Positions 1 to 7,722 are shown, counted from the first letter of the stretch. The stretch is DNA of 13,407 nucleotides from JALHTG01 sp964528315 (GCA_964528315.1 CAZGRO010000035.1:1-13407), one strand, 5' to 3'. The notes: generated from the sequence alone by a model not told the origin. Translations and numbers: made by a program.

Positions 1-287
1 TCACGGATGGCATAGTGAATGTTCCGCTTGATGAGCCGATCTCGCTCAGAAGCCGAAGAACCTACATGAACTCTGCTCAGGGCGACGCGATAGATCTGGC
101 TAGGAAGCTGGCCAATGCCAACGTTCGAACTGTGATCATAAACACGGATCACAGGGATAATGAGAAGCTGCCTTTTGTCTTCGGAAGGCATGTGGAGCTG
201 AAGCCTACCGCCTTTCTGATAGAGCTTGCCAAGATCACGAGAGGCCGATATTACGGGTTGGAAACGATCAGGCTCCCTGCACGATAG
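1..287 (+). CDS. VWA-domain protein, Mg-chelatase ChlD-like, C-terminal part (5' truncated)
   Basis: The reading frame is open from the window edge and ends at TAG 285-287, so only about the last 94 residues are present. The visible part begins with TDGIVNVPLDEP. This resembles the DG-x-x-N segment that follows the third MIDAS position in the von Willebrand A domain of magnesium/cobalt-chelatase D-type subunits. It continues with an alternating hydrophobic strand (VRTVIINTD) and a final segment, ITRGRYYGLE, that is typical of this family's C-terminus. In such proteins the VWA domain binds a metal ion and a partner subunit, usually together with an upstream AAA+ ATPase domain that would lie outside this window. 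The GTG at position 15 is inside the domain and is not a plausible start. The gene converges on the helicase gene with a 55-nt gap. The VWA assignment is fairly secure; a chelatase role is inference, since many archaeal members have no known substrate. Confidence 0.7.
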   Translation, partial: TDGIVNVPLDEPISLRSRRTYMNSAQGDAIDLARKLANANVRTVIINTDHRDNEKLPFVFGRHVELKPTAFLIELAKITRGRYYGLETIRLPAR

Positions 288-342
288 AATATTCTGCGTA
301 TGCTTCAACATGCTGCAAGATCGCAGCTGAGCCTGACCCGTT

Positions 343-2412
343 CTACCCATCGTCACTGGCAGAGGTGTTTCGGTTCTGTGAAAGTCTGCGATAGGTAATG
401 CTCTGCTGAGAAAAACCCTTGCGGCCTACCTGACCATCGGACGGTACCTCTTCCACTCTTCCGGCTCGGACCCAGCTCGACAGCAGGTTCACCGAGGTCT
501 TGTATCTCTGATCCATGAGAGTGTAGTGGCACCAGTCATCTCTATGTCGTATGCCTCTGCCAATCGCCTGATTGGCTGCTCTGAAGGCATCCATAACATA
601 CCACTTCTCCCCTAGCCCTCGGTCCTTCCTGTTGAGATATTCCATTCTCGCCTTCACAACCGGATCGCTTATGTCAGCGTAGGGGACGCCGACCAACACT
701 ATTCCTCTCGCCTGTTCATCAGGGAAGTTGGAGCCTTCAGCATTTCTGCCTCTGAAGACGCAGCACAGCACCGCGCCTTCTCCTTCAGCCTTCGCCTTGT
801 ACTCTTCCACCACTCCCCTATTACCTTCAGCATCCTCCCCTTCCACAAACAACTCCTTTCCGCCAAGAAACGTGATAGCTCCGCGTCGCTCCAGAATCCC
901 TGTTCTTCTCCAGTCAGCAAGCGCCTTCAACATGAATCCTCTCTGAGGAAAGAACACCAAGACCCCGTTCGGAATCGAGGCAACTATTATGGCCAGCTTC
1001 TCCCCGTATCGAATCATCATCTGCTCCCCTCTCTCAGAAAATCTAGTAGTGACTGATGGATCGATTGAAAGATGAACGTTCTCAGGCCTCGCGATCGCGG
1101 AATATGTCTTGATCTCCGCTTCTGGTATACCCAAGACCTCAATGCAAAGCTCCATAGGCGCCAGTGTCCCAGACATGATCAGAGTGCCATGCACCGCCTC
1201 GATCACAGGCCTTATCGCCAAACTTGGATCAAGGCATCTGTACTCGATCACTCTCAAACCCTGAAAACTCGTCCTGTACACGGCCACATAGCACTCCCGG
1301 TCGCCTGATTCGACCAGCGTCAGAAACCGCAGAATGCCATTTAGATAGCATACTGGGTACTCGCCCCGCTCCATCTTCCTAGCCCTAATCACATCCACCA
1401 ATTCAGCGCCATAATCAAGCAGCGAGGAGATAGAAACTCCGCTCAATGCCTGTTCAAGATCCTCGTAAAACTGCGACGCAGATCTTGTGACGGTTCCTTC
1501 TCTTGGAACCTTCTCCTCCAGATAAGCTTCCAACCCATCTAGGAACTTGGATGATTTCCTTATCTCGCGAAGCTCCTGCCTTGCCGACGCCAAGGTCCTA
1601 TCGGAAAGGGTGTCACTGAGAACTGCGAGGCCCACGGCGTCGGCGTTGTGGGCTTCATCAAAGACCAGAACCTTTCCGCCCAGCTCAAGGTTTGCTCTCT
1701 CCCTTATCGTCTGATCGAAGACATACTGGTAAGGAGCCACAACCACCTTACATGTTTCCGCCATCTTCCTCGCCAAGAAGTATGGGCAGATCTTTTTCTC
1801 GTAGCCGCACCTTCGCATTTCACCTATCGAAAGAACCGGCGGAAGAGGCAGGTTCACATTATCCAATTCCCACCTGTAGCCGCATTTCTCTTCCTCCCTC
1901 AAGATTCTGCAGGCTTCCAGCCCCTCTCTTGCGGAGAGGGTGCTGCATCTCTTGTCCAGGCAGAGGTGGCTTCTGCTGGCCAGGTTGACGGCTGAGAAAT
2001 CCTTGGGCGATTTGCGGTTTATCTGCTCCATTTCCTGGAGAACTTGCCGTGCTTGCTCATGTGTTCTAGTGGCGTAGATGATTCTGGGGTCCTGAGGAAG
2101 AAGTGCTGAGAGGGCGCATACGGTCTTTCCGAAGCCGTTGCAGGCTTCAGCCACCAAGACTCTGCCAGAGCCAACAACCCTCTCTATGTCCTCCATGAAT
2201 CCAAGCTGTTCCGGGTATGGTTTGTACGGGAAGATTTCGAGAGCCGAACCACGAGACTTCTCAACCGGCCATTCTGGTTCATCCTTCCAGATCCTGCCCT
2301 TAACTGAAAGATAGGTTCCACACTTTCTGCAGAACCTTCTCTCTCTATACTCCTCCTCATCATGACGACGCGAGCACCTTGGGCACCGAAATATGTACGG
2401 CATGTCATTCAC
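343..2412 (-). CDS. Rad3/XPD-family DNA helicase with N-terminal zinc ribbon
   Basis: This 689-residue superfamily 2 helicase is of the iron-sulfur XPD/Rad3/DinG type, enzymes that unwind DNA 5'-3' using ATP. Visible elements in order: a zinc ribbon (C10, C13, C28, C31); a Q-motif-like PYPEQ (66-70); Walker A CNGFGKT (91-97); cysteines fitting the 4Fe-4S domain (C151, C168, C177, and C209 in ICPYFLAR); the DEAH box (252-255); SGTL of motif IV; FRGRNAEGSNF near motif V; and motif VI QAIGRGIRHR (615-624). The start is GTG 2412, with an ATG three codons later (2403) equally possible; no clear ribosome site precedes either. It lies 77 nt behind the ABC exporter genes on the same strand and could be read through from them. 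The zinc ribbon and a basic, Ser/Arg-rich tail of roughly 40 residues are additions to the usual core. The family is certain; a repair role is inferred from homologues. Confidence 0.92.
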   Translation of the reverse strand: MNDMPYIFRCPRCSRRHDEEEYRERRFCRKCGTYLSVKGRIWKDEPEWPVEKSRGSALEIFPYKPYPEQLGFMEDIERVVGSGRVLVAEACNGFGKTVCALSALLPQDPRIIYATRTHEQARQVLQEMEQINRKSPKDFSAVNLASRSHLCLDKRCSTLSAREGLEACRILREEEKCGYRWELDNVNLPLPPVLSIGEMRRCGYEKKICPYFLARKMAETCKVVVAPYQYVFDQTIRERANLELGGKVLVFDEAHNADAVGLAVLSDTLSDRTLASARQELREIRKSSKFLDGLEAYLEEKVPREGTVTRSASQFYEDLEQALSGVSISSLLDYGAELVDVIRARKMERGEYPVCYLNGILRFLTLVESGDRECYVAVYRTSFQGLRVIEYRCLDPSLAIRPVIEAVHGTLIMSGTLAPMELCIEVLGIPEAEIKTYSAIARPENVHLSIDPSVTTRFSERGEQMMIRYGEKLAIIVASIPNGVLVFFPQRGFMLKALADWRRTGILERRGAITFLGGKELFVEGEDAEGNRGVVEEYKAKAEGEGAVLCCVFRGRNAEGSNFPDEQARGIVLVGVPYADISDPVVKARMEYLNRKDRGLGEKWYVMDAFRAANQAIGRGIRHRDDWCHYTLMDQRYKTSVNLLSSWVRAGRVEEVPSDGQVGRKGFSQQSITYRRLSQNRNTSASDDG

Positions 2413-2435
2413 GTTTCAGTTCTGCAGCCAACACA

Positions 2436-2453
2436 AGCAAACTCAGGTTTGCT
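2436..2453 (-). repeat. Perfect 7-bp hairpin between exporter operon and helicase
   Basis: AGCAAAC and GTTTGCT flank a 4-base loop (2443-2446). The hairpin lies in the 77-nt spacer between the second permease and the helicase. On the minus strand it is followed by TGTGTTGG, which is not a real T-run, so termination is doubtful. A regulator site or chance are the alternatives. Confidence 0.3.
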
Positions 2454-2489
2454 CCGATCAAACATCGCACTTGACCACATAGCCAAGGG

Positions 2490-3329
2490 CTAGAGTTCCG
2501 TGGTGATGTCAATCAAGCCTTGGTTCCTCGCCATATAGTCGGCCAGCTTCAAGACTCCCAGCGATGCTAGGTAGAATATGGCTGTGAATCCTGCAAGCAC
2601 GCCCAGATCCTGCATGATTTCAGTTGGCTTGGCTCCGAACATCGAGTTTCTCACCATGTTCATCCAGTAGGTTAGCGGCAGAATCTTGGATAGAGTCTGA
2701 GCCCATGGCGGGAGGGCTGAGATTGGGAATATGATGCCGCAGAACAGGTAGAAGATGCCTGACACCGCTTCGCCCACCATTCCTCCGCTATGCCTAGCTG
2801 TCAACAATGCCACACTCGCTAGAATAAGCCCGAATGATAAGATCGCCACCAGACCAATGACCACTGAAACAGCAAGCGCAGGATAGTTCACAGCGAGCAG
2901 ATCTATTGGCATCCTGAGCACAGTCACACCGAACAACAAGGAAATCACCACCGAGACCAACGCCTCAAGCGCGGTGCTGCAGGCTCTTCCGAGCAGGTAG
3001 ACGTACAGGCTTGCAGGTGACATGTAGATATACTTCAGGACCTCGTAATGCTCACGGTCCTCATGAATCACCCATCCCATCGAGAGCATTATCTGAACAA
3101 CAAGAATGAAGAACGTGTTGCCAACAAACACGTACGCTAGATACTTCTCATCGCTGTACCCGCCAACCTGGCTCCCCACAAAGATCAGAAAGATGACTAT
3201 GAGCATCCCTGCGATCGGCCTTATCACCGAGTAGATTGCGAAAAGCCAAGGATCTGTCCAGTTGGCATCAACCTTCCAACCCAACCAAACAGAATCCTTG
3301 AACCCTCTAGCCAGATCCTTCACTGCCAT
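2490..3329 (-). CDS. ABC-2 type transporter permease (second subunit)
   Basis: This is an integral membrane protein of 279 residues with about six hydrophobic spans (roughly 32-53, 64-86, 115-138, 148-177, 186-204 and 242-263). It matches the ABC-2 permease fold used by efflux and glycolipid exporters. The stretch GEAVSGIFYLFCGIIFPISALP (187-208) is the typical conserved region before the last spans. The start is ATG 3329, 10 nt inside the end of the first permease gene, preceded by a purine-rich GAGGGAAGG 11 nt upstream. The same frame stays open to 3614, but the additional 95 residues overlap the other permease, are rich in Cys, Pro and Gly, and are not family-like, so they are excluded. 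With the ATPase and the first permease it should form a heterodimeric-permease exporter. The substrate is unknown; drug, lipid or polysaccharide export are all possible. Confidence 0.88.
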   Translation of the reverse strand: MAVKDLARGFKDSVWLGWKVDANWTDPWLFAIYSVIRPIAGMLIVIFLIFVGSQVGGYSDEKYLAYVFVGNTFFILVVQIMLSMGWVIHEDREHYEVLKYIYMSPASLYVYLLGRACSTALEALVSVVISLLFGVTVLRMPIDLLAVNYPALAVSVVIGLVAILSFGLILASVALLTARHSGGMVGEAVSGIFYLFCGIIFPISALPPWAQTLSKILPLTYWMNMVRNSMFGAKPTEIMQDLGVLAGFTAIFYLASLGVLKLADYMARNQGLIDITTEL

Positions 3330-4144
3330 CTCAAGGTCAACCTTCCCTCTCTTCGTCCCATATCCTCCATGTATGCTAGGCTCCATCTTGCCATGACAAA
3401 AAGAACGACAGAAAACAGGGCAAGCGCGATCACATGAAGGCTTACACTCTGGAAACCCTCTCCAAGAATCAGGATTCTTCTTATCGCATCCATCCCGAAG
3501 GTAACCGGAATCGCTGAGGCCGCAACCTGAAGCCAGAAGGGCAGATACTTCACGGGAAAGTAGAATCCTGAGAGAAAATAGATCGGCTCCTGAAGCAAAT
3601 GCGACATATGCCAAGCCTCTCTTCCATACATCAAGAAAAGCGATGCGAATACCATGCCCAGAGAGTACAGGGCGATCATTGTCAGGACGAATACGATCAG
3701 CGCAGCGAAGGCATCTCCAACAAGGAACTCCACCTGGAAAATCAAAATCCCGGCCACCACTATGCCCAGAGCTCGGATTGTGGTGTTGAATATTCCTCCA
3801 ATCGCCAATCCCATGAGCATGGCCATTCTAGATATGGGGGCAATCAGGAAGGGCTCTAGGTTTCCTATTTCCTTTTCCCAGTAGAGATTCGCGGCCATGC
3901 TCCACAAAACATTCAGCCAAAAGGAAATCATTGCCCCTCCCAGAATGACGAAGCCTGTGAACTCGCGAGGAGCATTCATGACCTTGTAGACATAGATGTA
4001 CGCGCTTAGGCTGAGCATTGGGAGAATCGTATCCCAGATGAGCCAGCTTGGCTCTCTGAACCCGCCAACCACGCGAACATAAGTCCTAGCTACTACGGTT
4101 CGAAGATTTCTTTCCATATAGCTCGAAAGCACGGGCGCGGTCAC
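3320..4144 (-). CDS. ABC-2 type transporter permease (first subunit)
   Basis: This 274-residue membrane protein has about six predicted spans and an ABC-2 permease layout: a cytoplasmic start, a first span around 34-54, then YWEKEIGNLEPFLIAPIS (88-105), the coupling segment that usually contacts the ATPase, and a late QEPIYFLSGFYFPVKYLP (185-202) that is highly typical of the family. The GTG start at 4144 shares GTGA with the stop of the ATPase gene, a 4-nt overlap suggesting translational coupling; ATG 4117 is an internal alternative. The 3' end overlaps the second permease by 10 nt. Such tight packing fixes these three genes as one operon. The two permeases are different sequences, so the transporter is probably ATPase2-permeaseA-permeaseB. 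The exported compound cannot be read from the sequence. Confidence 0.9.
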   Translation of the reverse strand: MTAPVLSSYMERNLRTVVARTYVRVVGGFREPSWLIWDTILPMLSLSAYIYVYKVMNAPREFTGFVILGGAMISFWLNVLWSMAANLYWEKEIGNLEPFLIAPISRMAMLMGLAIGGIFNTTIRALGIVVAGILIFQVEFLVGDAFAALIVFVLTMIALYSLGMVFASLFLMYGREAWHMSHLLQEPIYFLSGFYFPVKYLPFWLQVAASAIPVTFGMDAIRRILILGEGFQSVSLHVIALALFSVVLFVMARWSLAYMEDMGRREGRLTLRWQ

Positions 4145-5121
4145 TGCAGCCCCTTCCCAACCAGATGTATGAAGACATCTTCCAAGGTGGGCTCAGGCGT
4201 CTCAGCAGACAAAATCCTGGAACCGGATCCGGTTAAGGCGGATTCTACTTCAGAGGCCGAAGCCTGATCCGCCAGAACAACCTTCAATGTTGATGTGTCG
4301 CTTTCGATGTGGTGCGTCCAAGAAAGCCCTGCAACACCTTTGATCGAGCTGAGTTTACCGTAGTCGCCGCTGCCTGTGACTTTGAACTGAAACACTGTCT
4401 TGTTCTTCACCGTAGCCTTCAGGTTTGAAGGCGTGTCGCAGGCCACTACTCTGCCTTCATGTATTATGCCCACTCGGTCACAGAGCTCATCTGCCTCAGC
4501 CATGTAGTGAGTTGTCAGGAGGACCGTTTTCTGCGGCTGGGTGTTCACCCAGTTTCTGATGTATCCGCGTATCTGCTTTGCTGATATGACATCCAGTCCG
4601 AGGGTGGGCTCGTCGAGGAATATGACCTCCGGGTCATTCATGAAGCCTCGGGCGACATTCAGTCTCTGTTTCATTCCTGAGGACAATCTGTTCATTCTCG
4701 TGTTGCCTTGATCGGCGAGGCCTACCGCGTCAAGAAGCATCTTCCTCCTTCCTTTCGCAACATCGCCTCTCATGCCGTAGAGTTGTGAGAAGAACCACAG
4801 ATTCTCGTTAACTGTCAGGAGGCCATAACCCGGAGTCTCCCCTCCTGAAATCATGTTGATGATTCTGCGCACGGAATCCGCTTCCTTGACAACATCATGA
4901 CCTCCCACATAGGCTGACCCATCGGAAGGGAGAAGTAGTGTGCAGAATATCTTGATGAGGGTGGTTTTTCCGGCGCCGTTTGGTCCCAGTAGCCCGAACA
5001 ACTCTCCAGATCTAATCTTGATGCTGATGTCGTCCAGTGCCCTCACTATCCCTTCATTCTTCCCTTTCTTGAAGGTTCGAGAAACGTTGCGGGACTCAAC
5101 AGAGTATTCCATGTGGCGCAC
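4141..5121 (-). CDS. ABC-2 transporter ATP-binding protein
   Basis: This 326-residue cytoplasmic ATPase powers the exporter encoded by the next two genes (COG1131-like, DrrA/NodI type). Visible motifs are Walker A GPNGAGKTT (46-54), signature LSSGMKQR (146-153), Walker B VIFLDEP (166-172), D-loop LGLD (174-177) and H-loop H205 in TTHYMAEAD. About 100 residues follow the nucleotide-binding domain, as in DrrA-like proteins. Where most ABC ATPases have the Q-loop glutamine, this one reads MISGGETPGYGLLTVNENL, with no Gln; some ABC-2 exporters have a similar segment. The start is GTG 5121 or, three codons later, ATG 5112; no strong ribosome site decides between them. It is the first gene of the exporter operon, 111 nt behind uS10 on the same strand. 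The spacer has at best a weak TATA-like TTATCTGAT on the minus strand near 5165-5173. Confidence 0.93.
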   Translation of the reverse strand: MRHMEYSVESRNVSRTFKKGKNEGIVRALDDISIKIRSGELFGLLGPNGAGKTTLIKIFCTLLLPSDGSAYVGGHDVVKEADSVRRIINMISGGETPGYGLLTVNENLWFFSQLYGMRGDVAKGRRKMLLDAVGLADQGNTRMNRLSSGMKQRLNVARGFMNDPEVIFLDEPTLGLDVISAKQIRGYIRNWVNTQPQKTVLLTTHYMAEADELCDRVGIIHEGRVVACDTPSNLKATVKNKTVFQFKVTGSGDYGKLSSIKGVAGLSWTHHIESDTSTLKVVLADQASASEVESALTGSGSRILSAETPEPTLEDVFIHLVGKGLQ

Positions 5122-5232
5122 CGTCAGTGGCCGAGATGAGCTGCGAGGAATGTCGAGCCGTATCAGATAAGCCTGACTTGAATTTGGCTCTGGTACAAGA
5201 AGATGATCTGGTGGGCGGGTTACGGGGTAGGT

Positions 5233-5541
5233 CTAGACCAGTTCAATCTCCACGAACACAGACTCAGGCGTCTTTATTCTCATCAAGCGTTTGAGGAATC
5301 TTTCGTTTGGGTCAACATCGACCAGACGTTTGTGGATTCTTGATTCAAACTTGTCCCAGGTGTGAGTTCCTTCTCCACACGGGCTTTTCCTTGTTGGAAT
5401 AACCAGCCTCTTGGTAGGAAGAGGAATGGGCCCCTTGAGCTTGACACCTGTTTTCTCCGCTATCTTACTGATCTCGTCGCATATCGAGTTCAGATCTCCG
5501 GGATCTGTACTCGACAATCGAATCCTCGCCTTACTGACCAA
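5233..5541 (-). CDS. rps10: Small-subunit ribosomal protein uS10
   Basis: This is uS10 of the small ribosomal subunit head. The hallmark segment GPIPLPTKRLVIPTRKSP and the following SRIHKRLVDVD match archaeal and eukaryotic uS10 (S20e) closely. I chose TTG 5541 because it gives a 102-residue protein beginning MVSKARIRLSSTD, which lines up with the usual archaeal N-terminus as I know it. The frame extends five codons further to GTG 5556 (107 residues). GTG 5556 has GGGTGGA directly against it, too close to act as a ribosome site. TTG 5541 is preceded by CGGAGA, also very close, so the ribosome-site evidence does not settle the choice. The gene follows EF-1A, the classic str-operon order, and has a promoter-like element of its own in the 83-nt gap. 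Function is certain; only the start is open. Confidence 0.95.
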   Translation of the reverse strand: MVSKARIRLSSTDPGDLNSICDEISKIAEKTGVKLKGPIPLPTKRLVIPTRKSPCGEGTHTWDKFESRIHKRLVDVDPNERFLKRLMRIKTPESVFVEIELV

Positions 5542-5600
5542 TCTCCGATTTGACACTCCACCCTAATTGAGCGGGGGCCAGCTACTAGAAGCGAGGGGTG

Positions 5601-5610
5601 TTTAAAAGCG
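5601..5610 (-). promoter_or_regulatory. Putative TATA box for uS10
   Basis: The minus strand reads CGCTTTTAAA in the gap between EF-1A and uS10. A start of transcription about 25-28 nt downstream (near 5578) would leave a short leader of 20-40 nt. It shares AACGCTT with the element upstream of uS7. Sequence-only evidence. Confidence 0.4.
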
Positions 5611-5624
5611 TTGAGGGAATCGGC

Positions 5625-6938
5625 TCAGACTTTCTCTGTCTTCTCAGTGATTTGTTGAACTACGCCTACGGCGATGGTTGTGCCCATGTCTCTGATGGCG
5701 AATCTTCCGAGTTGTGGAAGTTCCGAGTAGCTCTCTATGACAATCGGTCGTACCGGCCTCAGCTTCACCAATGCACTGTCTCCAGTCTTGAGAAATGACG
5801 GCTTCTCCTCGGTCACCTGTCCAGTTCTCGCATCAATCTTCTGCAGCAGTTCCGAGAATGTTACAGCCATCGTGGCAGTGTGCGCGTGAAGGACCGGTGT
5901 ATAACCGGCGGCGATGGCGGTTGGGTGTCCGACGATGATTATTCGTCCAACGAATTCCTTCACTATCGTGGGCGGTTTGTCAGTATGTCCCGCGACATCT
6001 CCTCTGTGAATGTCGGTCTTTGCGATTCCTTTCACGTTGAAGCCAATGTTGTCGCCTGGCACAGCTTGCGAAATGACGACGTGATGAGTCTCAATCGTCT
6101 TGCATTCTCCAACCTTTCCGGCTGGGTTGAAGATCAATGTGTCGTTGGTCTTGAGGACTCCTGTTTCCACACGGCCTACAGGCACCGTTCCTACTCCGGT
6201 AATGGTGTATACGTCTTGAACCGGGACTCTGAGCGGCTTGTCTAGCGGCTTTGGCGGTGCGGTGAAACTGTCAAGGACCGCTACCACTGTTGGTCCCTTG
6301 TACCACGGCGTCTTCTCACTCAGCTTCACAAGGTTGTCGCCCAACCAGCCTGAGACAGGGATGAAGCTGATCTTTGACGTGTCGAAGCCGACAACCTTGA
6401 GAAGGCCTTCAATCTCCTTCTGACATGCGTCAATTCTTTCCTTCGAGTAGTTGACGGTGGCATCATCAATCTTGTTCATCGCCACGAGAAGCTGCGCAAC
6501 TCCCAAGGTTCTTGCGAGAAACGCGTGCTCCCTGGCCTGTCCGCCTGGTCCCACGGCGACCTCAAACTCTCCGGTCTTTGTCGAGATGACAAGTACTGCT
6601 GCATCTGCCTGGCTTGTGCCGGTGATCATGTTCTTGATGAAGTCCTTGTGGCCCGGGCAGTCAATAACGGTGTAGAACACCTTGGGCGTCTCAAACTTCC
6701 TGAAGCTGAGATCTATAGTAACTCCTCTTTCTCTCTCCTCCTTCAGGCTGTCCAATACCCAAGCATACTTGAATGTCTCTCCCGCACCTGTCTTCTCAGA
6801 TTCCTTCGCGTAAGAGTCGATTGTCTTCTGATCGACGTAACCTGTAAGGAAAAGCAGGTGACCTGTCATAGTGCTCTTTCCGTGATCTACATGCCCGATC
6901 ACGACGAGGTTCAGGTGCGGTTTCTCTGATCCGCTCAA
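5625..6938 (-). CDS. tuf: Translation elongation factor EF-1A
   Basis: This 437-residue GTPase delivers aminoacyl-tRNA to the ribosome; in archaea, EF-1A also works with aPelota and aRF1 in rescue and termination. The G motifs are intact: G1 GHVDHGKST (15-23), G2 RGVTI (71-75), G3 DCPGH (93-97) and G4 NKID (155-158). The two beta-barrel domains follow, including VGRVETGVLKTND and HTATMAVTFSELLQKID. Length is normal for archaea. The start is TTG 6938, because no ATG or GTG lies in frame upstream and the first internal Met (residue 24) is already past G1. GGAGGAAG ends 9 nt before it, a strong ribosome site. Its neighbours are uS7 upstream and uS10 downstream. EF-2 and uS12, the other usual str members, are not beside it. 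A TATA box in the 117-nt leader suggests independent transcription. Confidence 0.98.
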   Translation of the reverse strand: MSGSEKPHLNLVVIGHVDHGKSTMTGHLLFLTGYVDQKTIDSYAKESEKTGAGETFKYAWVLDSLKEERERGVTIDLSFRKFETPKVFYTVIDCPGHKDFIKNMITGTSQADAAVLVISTKTGEFEVAVGPGGQAREHAFLARTLGVAQLLVAMNKIDDATVNYSKERIDACQKEIEGLLKVVGFDTSKISFIPVSGWLGDNLVKLSEKTPWYKGPTVVAVLDSFTAPPKPLDKPLRVPVQDVYTITGVGTVPVGRVETGVLKTNDTLIFNPAGKVGECKTIETHHVVISQAVPGDNIGFNVKGIAKTDIHRGDVAGHTDKPPTIVKEFVGRIIIVGHPTAIAAGYTPVLHAHTATMAVTFSELLQKIDARTGQVTEEKPSFLKTGDSALVKLRPVRPIVIESYSELPQLGRFAIRDMGTTIAVGVVQQITEKTEKV

Positions 6939-6990
6939 GTGAATATACTTCCTCCGAATTCGAACGATCGTTAGTCTAAATCAGAGCTGA

Positions 6991-6999
6991 AATATTTAA
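6991..6999 (-). promoter_or_regulatory. Promoter (TATA box) of EF-1A
   Basis: The minus strand reads TTAAATATT preceded by a purine-rich CAAAGG that fits a BRE. Transcription would start near 6968, about 30 nt before the TTG start, and the leader would carry the GGAGGAAG ribosome site. The predicted start falls on a 10-bp palindrome (6963-6972). Confidence 0.6.
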
Positions 7000-7055
7000 C
7001 CTTTGACTCAAGAATCAGACTGTAAGGAGAGCGGAAAAGGGAAATCTGCTTCAGC

Positions 7056-7646
7056 TTAACGCGATGAGAGCGCAACTCGCTCCATTTCATCTCTCTTCTG
7101 GATAGAGTAACTCTTGCTGTCTCTCCGGGCTGCGGAAATGATCTCATCTGCCAGGCACTCGTCAAGCGTCTTAGGGTTACTGAACGAGACCTGCCTCGCT
7201 CCGTCGGAGATGAATCTCAGGGCAAGATCAACTCTCCGCTGGGGAGCAATATCCACAGCCTGGTGATAGACGATTCCGCCGTAGCTGACTCTGGTCGTTC
7301 CCTCGCAGGGAGCTGAGTTCTGAATAGCTTGAAGGAGTACCTCCAAAGGGTTCTTTCCAGTCTTCAAGTGAACTATGTCGAGCGCGTTTCTCACAACACT
7401 GGTTGCCTTCGCCTTCTTTCCACCCACTCTCCCATGTCTCATCATGTTGTTTGTCAGACGCTCCACCACATTAATCGACGACTTCATGAACCGTTTGTGT
7501 TCATGGCGCCCGCCTGTCTGGGGAATCACGACTGGTTTCAAGGTGAGATATCGCTGGAGGCCTTGGTCTCCCACCTCTATGCCTTGCATATTCCATTTTC
7601 CGAACAGTTTGATGTCAGGCAAGGCTTTCTTTGCTTCTCTACTCAA
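7056..7646 (-). CDS. rps7: Small-subunit ribosomal protein uS7
   Basis: This is uS7, which binds the 3' domain of 16S rRNA and lines the exit site. The 196-residue product has the archaeal pattern: IKLFGKWNMQGIEV near the start, QTGGRHEHKRF (43-53), QNSAPCE (109-115), GGIVYHQAVDIAPQRRVD (123-140) and the C-terminal KRDEMERVALSSR, which is nearly invariant. The only in-frame start before the conserved core is TTG 7646, with AGGTG ending 10 nt upstream. An ATG at 7666 lies in another frame and ends at a TGA overlapping this TTG. One extra A in the A5 run at 7650-7654 would join that ATG to uS7, so a 1-base error cannot be excluded. It lies immediately downstream of the SRP RNA gene, not of uS12. 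Confidence 0.96.
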   Translation of the reverse strand: MSREAKKALPDIKLFGKWNMQGIEVGDQGLQRYLTLKPVVIPQTGGRHEHKRFMKSSINVVERLTNNMMRHGRVGGKKAKATSVVRNALDIVHLKTGKNPLEVLLQAIQNSAPCEGTTRVSYGGIVYHQAVDIAPQRRVDLALRFISDGARQVSFSNPKTLDECLADEIISAARRDSKSYSIQKRDEMERVALSSR

Positions 7647-7700
7647 GCGTTTTTGACACCTGTCATTTGCAGCTTACGTCGGCTATGTTGACTTCATGCC

Positions 7701-7710
7701 TCAAATAAGC
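7701..7710 (-). promoter_or_regulatory. Putative TATA box for uS7
   Basis: The minus strand reads GCTTATTTGA between the SRP RNA end and uS7. Transcription would start near 7678, giving a leader of about 32 nt that contains the AGGTG ribosome site. It matches the archaeal box moderately well and shares AACGCTT with the uS10 element. Confidence 0.4.
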
Positions 7711-7722
7711 GTTTAGGGATTG

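Noticed and set aside
288..342. Spacer between the VWA gene and the helicase as a terminator or small RNA
   Set aside because: Convergent gap of 55 nt with no T-run or strong stem.
1648..1995. 115-codon plus-strand frame opposite the helicase
   Set aside because: It mirrors the iron-sulfur region of a certain gene and shows no motif of its own.
3330..3614. The frame of the second permease is open 95 codons further upstream
   Set aside because: It lies entirely within the first permease gene in another frame, has Cys/Pro/Gly-rich unnatural composition, and a proper ATG start with purine-rich leader exists at 3329.
5122..5232. Possible tRNA in the GC-rich spacer before the ABC ATPase gene
   Set aside because: No T-loop (GGTTCGA) or closing acceptor stem could be found on either strand; only weak TATA-like sequence is present.
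6525..6929. 134-codon plus-strand frame opposite EF-1A
   Set aside because: It is antisense to the conserved GTPase domain and has no recognisable features; a shadow of codon bias.
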